Source: Verrucomicrobiaceae bacterium (lineage in GTDB: Bacteria > Pseudomonadota > Gammaproteobacteria > Pseudomonadales > CAMLJR01). Taken from it: 64,000 bases of DNA. The position numbers and the translations under genes were made by a program. Below are positions 56,061-63,801 of the stretch, one piece after another. The stretch's first letter is position 1. Each line of letters begins with the position of its first letter. The stretch spans positions 55,402 through 119,401 of the forward strand of contig JAQGNY010000007.1 in assembly GCA_028293825.1 (NCBI GenBank), written 5' to 3'. The notes under the pieces are model-generated. The model was given only the letters and a program-made list of their open reading frames with translations. It was not told the DNA's origin and did not search any database.

Positions 56061-57187
56061 TGGCTTTTTATTTCGTCACTGGAAAATTAGGCAACGGTAA
56101 AACGCTGTCCTGCGTTGGCCGCATTCGCGATAAATTGCAAGCAGGTTGCATGATTGCGACTAATGTGAATATTGATCTGGTTGCGATGTGTGGTCGGCTT
56201 GCTAAAACGCCGCATATTATTCGAGTGCCAGATAAACCAACCGTCGAAGACTTAGAAAAAATAGGGAATGCCAATAGTAGTTACGACGAATCTAAAAACG
56301 GATTGCTAGTGCTCGATGAATGCGGGACTTGGTTTAATTCACGTAATTGGCAAGACAAATCGCGGCAAGCTGTAAATAACTGGTTTTTGCACGCGCGAAA
56401 ACTAGGTTGGGATGTTCTGCTAATTGTTCAAGATATTTCTATCATTGATTCGCAAGCGCGTGACGCATTATCGGAGTTCACAGTATTTTGCCGCCGCCTC
56501 GATAATCTGCAAATTCCATTTATTGGCGGGCTGGTCAAAGCAGTTACTGGTGTTCGGTTGAAGCTCCCGCGCGTGCATATTGCCAAAGTAATTTACGGCA
56601 CGTCCGAGACTGATTTGGTGTCTGATCGATGGGTGTATCGCGGCAATGATTTGTTCGCGTGTTATGACACAAAGCAGCTTTTTTTGACTGATTATTCGCA
56701 TGGCGTTTATTCGTTGCTAACGCCGTGGCACATCAAAGGTCGATTCCAAAAACCGCGCGATTGGAGATTCTATATGCGCATCACGAAAATAGTTTGGAAG
56801 CGTTTCAAGTCGCCGATTGCATTCGGTACTGGTGCATTGCTTGGCTGTGCAATGTTTGGATCGGTAGCGTTCGGGATGGCCTATCGCGATGTGAAGGTTA
56901 AATCTGCGAAGCCTGTGAATGTTGCGGCGGCCGCACTGCAAAAAACGGAAGAAAAAGCAGCACCGTCCAACGGTTTTTTTGAGCGTCTTCAGAAAATGCG
57001 TATTGATTCGAGCATGCAAGTGAATGGCGTCTATCTGTATCGTTTTCGCGACGACAGTAACGGCAAAACGCCTGTGTATTACACCAGCGCTGAGCTGCTC
57101 GATGCTGGGGTCACGGTTATCCCTGCGACCGGTTGTAAGGCGTTTCTCAGTTTCGAAACTCGTGGTACACCGATTTATTGTCTTTGA
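56060..57187 (+). CDS. zot: Zot-like assembly ATPase (pI)
   Basis: 375 residues. Walker A GKLGNGKTL near residue 8 and Walker B NGLLVLDECGTWFNSR (about 80). A single membrane helix at about 255-275 (FGTGALLGCAMFGSVAFGMAY) separates the cytoplasmic ATPase from a periplasmic tail. This inner-membrane motor drives virion extrusion. Since no pIV secretin is encoded, the tail presumably docks to a host secretin. Confidence 0.92.
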   Translation: MAFYFVTGKLGNGKTLSCVGRIRDKLQAGCMIATNVNIDLVAMCGRLAKTPHIIRVPDKPTVEDLEKIGNANSSYDESKNGLLVLDECGTWFNSRNWQDKSRQAVNNWFLHARKLGWDVLLIVQDISIIDSQARDALSEFTVFCRRLDNLQIPFIGGLVKAVTGVRLKLPRVHIAKVIYGTSETDLVSDRWVYRGNDLFACYDTKQLFLTDYSHGVYSLLTPWHIKGRFQKPRDWRFYMRITKIVWKRFKSPIAFGTGALLGCAMFGSVAFGMAYRDVKVKSAKPVNVAAAALQKTEEKAAPSNGFFERLQKMRIDSSMQVNGVYLYRFRDDSNGKTPVYYTSAELLDAGVTVIPATGCKAFLSFETRGTPIYCL

Positions 57188-57480
57188 TTGTGCTGCATTG
57201 TCCATTCGATATTGGGCGGATTTGTCACTTCAGTTCGTCGATCTTCAATCGGTGGGGTGCTCTTAAAATATTCCAGCTTTTTAAGATCGGAATTCAGGCT
57301 GACGTTTAACAGTTTGACCTCAATCATGCTAAAGATCCCACCAATTATCCCTACCGTTAGCGCTAGTGCTAAACCGCCGAAATAAATGCCTTTAGCAATT
57401 TCTTGCCACTTGGTGCCGCTGGAAGATTGGTGCGTTTTTGGGGGCATCGTCGATAACCGATCCTCGATAGCTGCTTTCAT
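57175..57480 (-). CDS. Small phage membrane protein
   Basis: 101 residues from ATG 57480 (AAGGAAA upstream); the longer open frame to 57777 overlaps the next gene. One hydrophobic segment (YFGGLALALTVGIIGGIF), cytoplasmic polar N-terminus and a charged C-terminus. Its 3' end overlaps the end of zot by 13 bp. It follows the 69-residue gene on the minus strand. Function unknown; perhaps immunity or superinfection control by analogy of position. Confidence 0.5.
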   Translation of the reverse strand: MKAAIEDRLSTMPPKTHQSSSGTKWQEIAKGIYFGGLALALTVGIIGGIFSMIEVKLLNVSLNSDLKKLEYFKSTPPIEDRRTEVTNPPNIEWTMQHNQRQ

Positions 57481-57640
57481 GCAATTTTCCTTTTGTAATT
57501 TGATCTCTGACAACTCATCACTGATCAACCTAACGCGATACGTGTACTCGCGATTAATTCGGTTGAGCAATCGCCACAGCGACCGAGCGACGAACCGTAG
57601 GTGAGTTATGTCGAGGCTAGCCCCAACGGGGCGCAGTTGA

Positions 57641-57850
57641 TCACGTGCTGGATTTGGCTTCGATAGCCACGTATTGCTTTCGATGTACGCGCATGAGCCG
57701 ATGGTGCACGGTTTCGCCGAGTCCGCGTTCGAACTCAGCGAGTGCTTCTTTGGGGGTTGGTGCCTGGATGAAACCAAAAACTGCGAGGGGTTCGTCTGAA
57801 TATCCGCTGGTCATTGCTATCAAGTAATGCTTAATCTCGATATCCCGCAT
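57641..57850 (-). CDS. Small phage protein in the regulator transcript
   Basis: 69 residues (MRDIEIKHYLIAMTSGYSD, PTPKEALAEFERGLGETVHH). In the circular phage it starts 14 bp after the stop of the reconstructed regulator, so both would be one leftward transcription unit. No family recognised. Confidence 0.5.
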   Translation of the reverse strand: MRDIEIKHYLIAMTSGYSDEPLAVFGFIQAPTPKEALAEFERGLGETVHHRLMRVHRKQYVAIEAKSST

Positions 57851-57864
57851 CGTTCAATCCCAAT

Positions 57865-57971
57865 TCATACCGCCGGACTGAAAATATAGCTGGTATCTAA
57901 TTTGGTGCAAATTTCCTTAAACAATCGCTGTAAGGCTTTCCGGGCTTTTCTAAATACACCGATATTCATAA
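57865..57971 (-). pseudogene. Detached 3' end of the phage regulator gene
   Basis: Read leftward from the right repeat, the frame gives MNIGVF from the repeat, then RKARKALQRLFKEICTK and 11 more residues to the stop at 57865. The repeat is in the same frame as in the left-end regulator (119 codons to 51338 plus 28 here). This is the phage's own C-terminal coding end, cut off by integration. Confidence 0.75.
57952..57971. repeat. Right attachment-site repeat (attR core)
   Basis: AAATACACCGATATTCATAA, identical to 51338-51357. Its first 15 nt also pair with 57971-57985. Confidence 0.85.
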
Positions 57972-57985
57972 ATATCGGTGTATTT
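57952..57985. repeat. Perfect 15-bp inverted repeat at attR
   Basis: AAATACACCGATATT (57952-57966), loop CATA, AATATCGGTGTATTT (57971-57985). With the left-end DNA (51334-51352) the arm extends to 19 bp. Confidence 0.85.
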
Positions 57986-58191
57986 GAAAGGATACCTAGG
58001 GCCCTGCAGCGTGCTTTTGGCGGCTCGTCTCGGTATTCAAATCTTCTGCTTCGATTACCCGCAGCTAACCCTGCGTATGTTTGCTGAACGGAGATTACCG
58101 GGTTCGACAAAGTCGACCATTAGATTATTCGGACCGAGGAATTTCGCCATAAACCGCTTGTTTACTTTTCTGGGCAATGGCAAAAAACACC

Positions 58192-58611
58192 TCACTGATC
58201 AAACAGCTCGCGCGCGTGCTCAATAGCCACCTGATTGGTTTTAGCCCACTCAGCAAGTACTTCCAGCAGCGGCTTGAGCGAATGACCGAGAGCCGTCAGT
58301 TCGTAGTCCACTCTTGGCGGAACCGTTGCAAACGCTGTGCGCCTCACCAACCCATCGCGCTCAAGTCCGCGTAACGTCAGCGTCAGCATGCGGTGAGATA
58401 CGCCCGCAACGGCTCGCTGCAGCGCGTTGAAGCGCATAGGACCGTTCGATAAATTACCGACGACCATCACTGTCCACTTGTCGCCGACACGGTCAAGGAT
58501 GTTGCCAAGGGCCTTGCAGGGTTTCGCATCGGGGCTGCTGGGGGCGTTAGTTTTAGCTGAAGACACAGTGATTTTCCTGATCCCATTACGAACAAAAACG
58601 TTCGCACGCAC
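58192..58611 (-). CDS. HxlR-family transcriptional regulator
   Basis: 139 residues. Winged-helix HxlR domain: PCKALGNILDRVGDKWTVMVVGNLSNG, GVSHRMLTLTLRGLERDGLV, and VDYELTALGHSL. The Cys before the first helix (about 32) is where redox-sensing members react with quinones or aldehydes. It is divergent from a QorB-like gene, a pairing also known from other bacteria, and probably controls it. Confidence 0.9.
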   Translation of the reverse strand: MRANVFVRNGIRKITVSSAKTNAPSSPDAKPCKALGNILDRVGDKWTVMVVGNLSNGPMRFNALQRAVAGVSHRMLTLTLRGLERDGLVRRTAFATVPPRVDYELTALGHSLKPLLEVLAEWAKTNQVAIEHARELFDQ

Positions 58612-58642
58612 GCCAGTGAGCGTTCTTGCAATCTAGCGTGAG

Positions 58643-58675
58643 GTACAACAAATTACACGAACATTTTGTGCGTAC
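58643..58675. promoter_or_regulatory. Imperfect inverted repeat between hxlR-type gene and reductase
   Basis: GTACAACAAA at 58643 and TTTTGTGCGTAC ending 58675 form an imperfect palindrome (GTAC/GTAC ends), 17 bp before the reductase start. Plausible operator for the HxlR protein. Confidence 0.45.
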
Positions 58676-58692
58676 CCAAGATTGGAGGTCGA

Positions 58693-59550
58693 ATGAAAAT
58701 CGGTGTCAGTGGTGCAAGCGGTCAGTTGGGTAAGGCCATCGTGGCAGAAATTGCGACTCGCGATGTGAGCGTGAAGTTGATCGGAATATCACGTACTCCC
58801 GGGTCACTTCCGAGTGGTGTTGAGAATCGGTTGGGTGACTACGATCATCCTGAAACGTTGACCGCTGCTTACGCAGGGCTCGACCGGTTGGTGATCATCC
58901 CGAGCGCGGATTTGCGCCCTGGTATCAGAGCGGTTCAGAACATCGCCGCGATCGATGCGGCAATCGCGGCAGGCGTGAAGCACATCGTATTTGTGTCAGT
59001 CGTGGGCACCCGCAAGCAGGAAGAGCCAGCCCTTGGCGCTCCGTTCTGGGTTGGCGAACAACATCTCATCAATACTGCACCGGCTTGGACCATTGTGCGC
59101 ATGAGTTTTTACGCCGAGGCTTTTGCGCTGGAAGTTCAGATGTCGGCCGCCGCAGGTGTGCTCACCGGTCTGAGTGAAAATCGGGTGGCGTATGTATCGC
59201 GAGACGACCTCGCGGGCGCAGTCGCCGGCGTTCTGACTGGTGAAGGTCACATCGGCGCTATCTACTCGGCTACCGGCCCGAAGAGTCTTACCGGCGCGGA
59301 ACGCGCGGCAGCTGCCACAAAGTTTATTGGCAAACCGTTCGGCTTCGTCGTCTTGACCGAAGCACAATTGCGCGGCGGCCTATTGCAGGCTGGTCTGCCG
59401 GCGAATGTCGTGAACGCGACCGCCAGCATCCAGGCTGATTTCGCCGCCGGCGCGTTCGATATTGTCACCGGTGATGTGGAACGTCTGTCCGGTCGGGCGC
59501 CCAAGAGTCTGGAAGACGTTCTTAATGCCCTTTCCGGCGCCGAGGGCTGA
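58693..59550 (+). CDS. NAD(P)H-binding quinone reductase, QorB/NmrA-like
   Basis: 285 residues from ATG 58693 (GGAGG upstream). Atypical short-chain fold: nucleotide loop GASGQLGKAI (about 7), LDRLVIIPSADL, GVKHIVFVSVVG (about 103) and AYVSRDDLAGAVAGVL (about 170). QorB-type enzymes reduce quinones with NADPH; NmrA-like members only sense NADP. The HxlR neighbour supports a quinone or electrophile stress role. The FrnE-like gene follows 3 bp later. Confidence 0.8.
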   Translation: MKIGVSGASGQLGKAIVAEIATRDVSVKLIGISRTPGSLPSGVENRLGDYDHPETLTAAYAGLDRLVIIPSADLRPGIRAVQNIAAIDAAIAAGVKHIVFVSVVGTRKQEEPALGAPFWVGEQHLINTAPAWTIVRMSFYAEAFALEVQMSAAAGVLTGLSENRVAYVSRDDLAGAVAGVLTGEGHIGAIYSATGPKSLTGAERAAAATKFIGKPFGFVVLTEAQLRGGLLQAGLPANVVNATASIQADFAAGAFDIVTGDVERLSGRAPKSLEDVLNALSGAEG

Positions 59551-59553
59551 ACG

Positions 59554-60207
59554 ATGACCGCCTTGAAAATTGACCTTTACACCGAGATATCGTGTCCCTG
59601 GTGCATCATCGGTCAGCATCGGCTCGACAAGGTTTTAACGGAGAGTTTTCCCGGTCTTGCCGTCGACATCGAACACCATCCGGTGATTCTGACGGCTGAC
59701 TGCCCGCCCGAGGGCACGCGCATCGCTGACCTGCTGAAGTCACGCCACGGCGTGACAGATCCTTCGGCGGCCTGGGCTCGCCCTCACGCCGAGGCGAGGG
59801 CATCGGGTTTGGATCTCGACCTGAGCCGTCAGCTGTTTGCCTATCCCACGCTGAACGCACATACATTGATCCGCTGGGCGCGCCCTCGCGGCACTCAACA
59901 TGCATTGGCCAGTGCAATATCGAAGGCCTACTTCATGGATGCTCTCAATATCTCGAATTCCGAAGTGCTGGCCGATATCGCCTTACAGCATGGGTTCGAG
60001 CGAGACGAGGTGATCACCCTGCTGGCGGACGAAGAGGAGCGGGCGGAAACTCAGCATCGAGTAGTTCGGTCGGCTAAAGCTGGAGTGAAATCGGTGCCCC
60101 ACTTCGTCTTCAATGGGCGAATTGCGATCAGCGGTGGGCGCAGCGAACGCGAGTTAACAGACGCTATCGCGTCGGCGCATACCTCGGAGTCCACAACTCC
60201 TCCATAA
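59554..60207 (+). CDS. DsbA-family oxidoreductase, FrnE-like
   Basis: 217 residues, no signal peptide, so cytosolic. The active-site CPWC (YTEISCPWCIIGQHRLDK, about 11) heads a thioredoxin fold with the DsbA helical insert; KSVPHFVFNGRIAISGG (about 185) has the cis-Pro. FrnE-like enzymes act as thiol-disulfide isomerases or glutathione-linked reductases. Overlapping transcription with the QorB-like gene suggests one redox operon under HxlR. Confidence 0.88.
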   Translation: MTALKIDLYTEISCPWCIIGQHRLDKVLTESFPGLAVDIEHHPVILTADCPPEGTRIADLLKSRHGVTDPSAAWARPHAEARASGLDLDLSRQLFAYPTLNAHTLIRWARPRGTQHALASAISKAYFMDALNISNSEVLADIALQHGFERDEVITLLADEEERAETQHRVVRSAKAGVKSVPHFVFNGRIAISGGRSERELTDAIASAHTSESTTPP

Positions 60208-60455
60208 CTATGGCAAAAGTTTGAATTAGTTCAGACGGAAAAAAGTCCTCGTTGCCGCGAACGGGGTCTTTCTTCTTTCATTGGCTAAATACCCTGCCGC
60301 TTTGATGAATTTGTATTATCAGTTAGGAGCTCATTAATGCTCCGGTTGACGCGTCGGAGCGGCTGAAGAAACGGGTGGGGAAATTAACTTTGTGATTTAG
60401 TCGGACGTCCATCTTCTGAACGTCCAATGCTATGACCTTTGCAAACAACTCCGGC

Positions 60456-61268
60456 CTAGGTGTCGGTTGTGTTCAATCCTGCAATCAGGTCGGCCATGTC
60501 CCGCACGTGGCAATGATGAGCCATCATGCCGCCGTCGATGATGATGGTTTGGCCATTGATATAGCGCGAGTCGTCCGAGGCAAGGAACGCGACCAGCGCC
60601 GCCGCATCGGCCGGCGTGCCGAGCTCGCCCATCGGCATATGCCGCGCGATCATGTCGAACAGCTTGCCCGCCACCGCACGGGTGTGCGGGGTCACTATCG
60701 GGCCCGGCGCGATGGCGTTGCAACGGATGCGATCTTTGCCGTGCTGGGTGGCAATGTATTGCGTCAGCGAAATAATTCCCGCTTTTGAAACGCCGTAGGC
60801 CACCCGCGAAATATCCGCTAACAGCCCAGAACCCGATGCACTGTTCACAATCGTGCCGCCACCTGCGCGGGCCATATGTGGAATCGCCAAGCGGCTGCAA
60901 AGCATGTAGCCGGTCAGGTTTACGTTGAGCGTGTGCTGCCAGACTTCCAACGGAATGTCGACGACATCCGAATCGGTTGCCATCGTGGCCTGGTCGGTCA
61001 ACGCGGCATTGTTGAACAGAATGTCGAGCTGACCGAAGTGGGATACACCCGCGTCAATGGCCAGCTTCACGGACTTCTCGTTGCTAATGTCGATGGTGAC
61101 GCCAATCGCCTGAGAGCCGATTTTCGCCGCCACACTCTGCGCGGCGTCGGCGTTGATATCCGCAATCACCACCCGCGCACCTTCGCTGACGAAGCGTTCA
61201 GCCGTGGCCGTGCCGATACCGCCGGCGCCACCGGTAATTAACGCAACCTTACCTTCGAGTCTTTGCAC
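60456..61268 (-). CDS. Short-chain dehydrogenase/reductase
   Basis: 270 residues, classical SDR. TGGAGGIGTATAERF nucleotide loop (about 12), DINAD (NAD preference), NNAALTDQ (about 86), catalytic Ser in NSASGSG (about 142) and Tyr-x3-Lys in YGVSKAG (about 158). It oxidises or reduces an alcohol/ketone, possibly of the neighbouring Rieske pathway. It is 70 bp downstream of the oxygenase gene on the same strand. Confidence 0.93.
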   Translation of the reverse strand: MQRLEGKVALITGGAGGIGTATAERFVSEGARVVIADINADAAQSVAAKIGSQAIGVTIDISNEKSVKLAIDAGVSHFGQLDILFNNAALTDQATMATDSDVVDIPLEVWQHTLNVNLTGYMLCSRLAIPHMARAGGGTIVNSASGSGLLADISRVAYGVSKAGIISLTQYIATQHGKDRIRCNAIAPGPIVTPHTRAVAGKLFDMIARHMPMGELGTPADAAALVAFLASDDSRYINGQTIIIDGGMMAHHCHVRDMADLIAGLNTTDT

Positions 61269-61338
61269 CGTTTGCTCCTAATTAGACAAATCGAATTGAC
61301 TGAATTTTTAACGAGCCTGCACCGCCGGCGGCTGCGTA

Positions 61339-62547
61339 TTAATCCTGCGCCACGGCTGCCAGCACTTGCTGGATGCGCAGATGCTCCGGAATGTTTTCGA
61401 TACCGATCTGGCGATCGATTTCTTCCTGATACCAGTACAGCGCCTGCTCCTGATAACCCATTAACACGCCCTTCAACACACCGCTCTCCAGGTTCCGTTG
61501 CAGATCGCCGAACAAATGCAAATCTTCCCCCGCGATGGCGTGGACCTGCTTGTTCATGTCTGCCCAAAAAGGCGAATCGTCCACCCCGCTTTGGTTTTCC
61601 CAACCCATCAGCGTGAATTCCATAACCGAATTACCGAGGCTGGTCGGCCACCAGCTCTGCCAACCAAAGGCAACCGGATCGATGGCGATAAAGTTGTTGG
61701 GGAACATCGGCAGGCCAATGGTGTGATCCTTGAACAGCGCCGACGGGCCTTCCGGTATCTCAAGATCGGTACCGAATATCGTGCTGGCTCCGCGCTTGCG
61801 CGTGGCGAAGCGGGCGTGTCCGTGTTTGTAGAGAGAAATCAGAAAACTGCGGCTGTCGAGGAACGGCGCAATCGATTTGGCGTGAACGGTGTTGACGTGG
61901 TAAATCTCGAGGAAGTTGTCGTACGCCGCCTTCCAGTTGCAGCCCATCTCGATCGTGATGACGTCTTTAACGATCATCTTTTCGAGCGGAAAATCGCCGA
62001 GCTCGCGCTCAGTCGCGGCGAAATACTCAGTCAGCGGCAGCGCATTGTTGTCGAGGTTGACGAAGATCATGCCGCGCATCGTTTCGCAGCGCACTTGCAC
62101 TAGTGGGCGCTCGGCCTTGTTGATACACGCAAAATTGCGCTCCTCGGGAACCCCAAGCAGTCTGCCATCCAGCCCGTAGCTCCAGCTGTGATACGGACAA
62201 ATAAAGCGGCGGGTGGTGCCTTGCGAGGCAGTGACCAATGCCGCCCCGCGATGGCGACAAACGTTATGAAAGGCATGGATTTCGCCTTCTGAATCGCGGC
62301 TGATGATGATCGACAGGCCGAGGTGGCTGAACAGTTTGAACGAGCCCGGTTCGGGAATCTGGCTGACATGCCCGGCGTGCAACCATGTTCGGCGCCAGAA
62401 GTGCTTCATCTCTAAATCGTAAAACTGCGGATCGGTGTAGCGTCCAACCGGTACCTCCGGCAGCGCTGGAAAACTTTCGGGATACGTTTTCCGATTGACT
62501 TCCCGCTCGACGCCCTCATAAACCCGGGCTGTTCGCTCGTCTATCAT
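61339..62547 (-). CDS. Rieske non-heme iron oxygenase, large subunit
   Basis: 402 residues. Rieske centre C-x-H-x17-C-x2-H: VCRHRGAAL and FICPYHSWSYGLDG (about 95-118). Mononuclear-iron facial triad region DNFLEIYHVNTVHAKS (about 210). Ring-hydroxylating or demethylating oxygenase alpha subunit. No beta subunit or reductase is beside it, so it may be a one-subunit type fed by a distant reductase. High GC like 36-44 kb. The substrate is unknown. Confidence 0.93.
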   Translation of the reverse strand: MIDERTARVYEGVEREVNRKTYPESFPALPEVPVGRYTDPQFYDLEMKHFWRRTWLHAGHVSQIPEPGSFKLFSHLGLSIIISRDSEGEIHAFHNVCRHRGAALVTASQGTTRRFICPYHSWSYGLDGRLLGVPEERNFACINKAERPLVQVRCETMRGMIFVNLDNNALPLTEYFAATERELGDFPLEKMIVKDVITIEMGCNWKAAYDNFLEIYHVNTVHAKSIAPFLDSRSFLISLYKHGHARFATRKRGASTIFGTDLEIPEGPSALFKDHTIGLPMFPNNFIAIDPVAFGWQSWWPTSLGNSVMEFTLMGWENQSGVDDSPFWADMNKQVHAIAGEDLHLFGDLQRNLESGVLKGVLMGYQEQALYWYQEEIDRQIGIENIPEHLRIQQVLAAVAQD

Positions 62548-62669
62548 ATTGCTGCCTCCAGTGCGCGCTGAATAGGATGGACGAGCTAGCGCCGCCCTCC
62601 TATTTCAACAGTTGCCTTGCGCTTTAAACCGGTTTTCCGCCAGCAGCGCCATTATTTTTGTTGACCGTT

Positions 62670-63239
62670 TTACGTTGCGGCGAGAGCTCGTTCGTCGTTG
62701 CGCAATCTACTCAGAAATTCCTCCGTGACAGGCACTGGGCACACGCTGCCGATACCAAGCGCCTTAAGCCCGTGCCCCACGCCGAGCCACGTGCCGGACA
62801 TCACAACGATGTCGCCGATTTCGGTATCGGTGAAGTTCGCGTGGATCCGCTCCCAAAAAGCGTCATCGCCGTTAATGCTCTCAACGTCATTGGCAAAGCG
62901 GTTGATGAACTCCAGCAGTATGCTTTCGCGCGCGGTGAAACCGGACCAGTCGTAGTTGAATTCGGCCGCATTGGTATACAGCTCCTCCTCGATCGGCTCG
63001 GCGGAAAAGTCCGGCCAATCGCGCCACATACGCAGGCTGTTGCAGATCGGACAACCCATCATCGCAGTCATCGGATAACGCATAACTTCGCGTTCGCGCG
63101 GCGACAAGGTGGTTTCGGGAGCGTCGTACATGATGCGGAAAATACGCTTGCGCGCATCGACCAGCATGGGTGTACCGAGATGATTGAGGATCACCTCAAG
63201 CGCTTCTTGGCCTTCCGGCACCGTGATTCGATAAGGCAT
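62670..63239 (-). CDS. Carboxymuconolactone-decarboxylase/AhpD-fold protein
   Basis: 189 residues. All-helical CMD fold, with MGCPICNSLRMWRDW (about 58). AhpD-type members have CxxC-x3-H; here the cysteines are present but the His position is Arg, so peroxidase function is doubtful. Other CMD proteins act as decarboxylases or hydrolases. First gene of the leftward CMD-Rieske-SDR group (gap 122 bp). Confidence 0.82.
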   Translation of the reverse strand: MPYRITVPEGQEALEVILNHLGTPMLVDARKRIFRIMYDAPETTLSPREREVMRYPMTAMMGCPICNSLRMWRDWPDFSAEPIEEELYTNAAEFNYDWSGFTARESILLEFINRFANDVESINGDDAFWERIHANFTDTEIGDIVVMSGTWLGVGHGLKALGIGSVCPVPVTEEFLSRLRNDERALAAT

Positions 63240-63801
63240 GGTCTGTCTCCTCTCTAATATGGACCGCCTCAGGTTGAGACGGCTTTCAATACTGTATCGC
63301 TGTCGGTCGCGTCATGGCGTAGCAGTGATCTGCGGTCATAACGCCATCGGGATCATTGTCTGGTAATTGGTTTTGGTGCCGTCATCGGAGGTTTGGGAAA
63401 GACGACAAGCACAGCGACATCCGTGAGAGCAATGAGTGTCTGCTTAAACTGCGACGCTCCGCAATCCTAAATTGCCTCGTTCTTATTGTTTATAGAAGCC
63501 AAAATCTAATCCGATATTTCTACTGTAAGGACGACCGACACGGTTCGTCAAAGCGCAACGCTATCGCTGAAATACATGCCGATGTACCCGAAATACATAA
63601 TGTCCAACGGACCTCTAATACGTTAAGAGCGGCCGAACATATTTAGATCGCAGAATAATCGAGGCAGTCGAGAGAATAACTGAGACATCGCAGTATGCGT
63701 CATGCAATTCTGCGGCATGCATTTTCACGGCTAGAGATAACCCCGCAAGCGTCGCCGCGAAATTCGGATCGGTTTAATAAATATTATTTTCTCAATGTTA
63801 T
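63240..63801. other. Intergenic region, no gene seen
   Basis: About 560 bp. A 96-codon frame at 63356 has no ribosome site and Arg/Ser-rich random composition. The promoter of the CMD-Rieske-SDR group should lie near 63250-63330. Confidence 0.45.

Larger units (their letters stand above)
51338..57971. mobile_element. Integrated filamentous (Inoviridae-like) prophage
   Basis: Direct repeats at both ends give a 6,614-bp circular genome. Gene order is that of filamentous phages: regulator (minus), two small genes, gene II-type initiator, gene V-type ssDNA-binding protein, two tiny membrane proteins, major coat protein plus terminator, pIII/TspB-like, pVI-like, Zot/pI, then two small minus-strand genes. 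There is no secretin (pIV), so virion export would need a host secretin, as in CTX-type phages. No integrase or transposase is recognised. All morphogenesis genes appear intact, so it could be active. Confidence 0.88.

Noticed and set aside
57952..57985. Palindrome as a rho-independent terminator
   Set aside because: No T run follows on either strand; its split by the prophage fits an attachment site better.
57978..58226. 82-codon plus-strand frame right of the prophage
   Set aside because: No ribosome site, no family resemblance, and it overlaps the HxlR gene.
63356..63646. 96-codon frame near the right end
   Set aside because: No ribosome site or recognisable domain; treated as noncoding.
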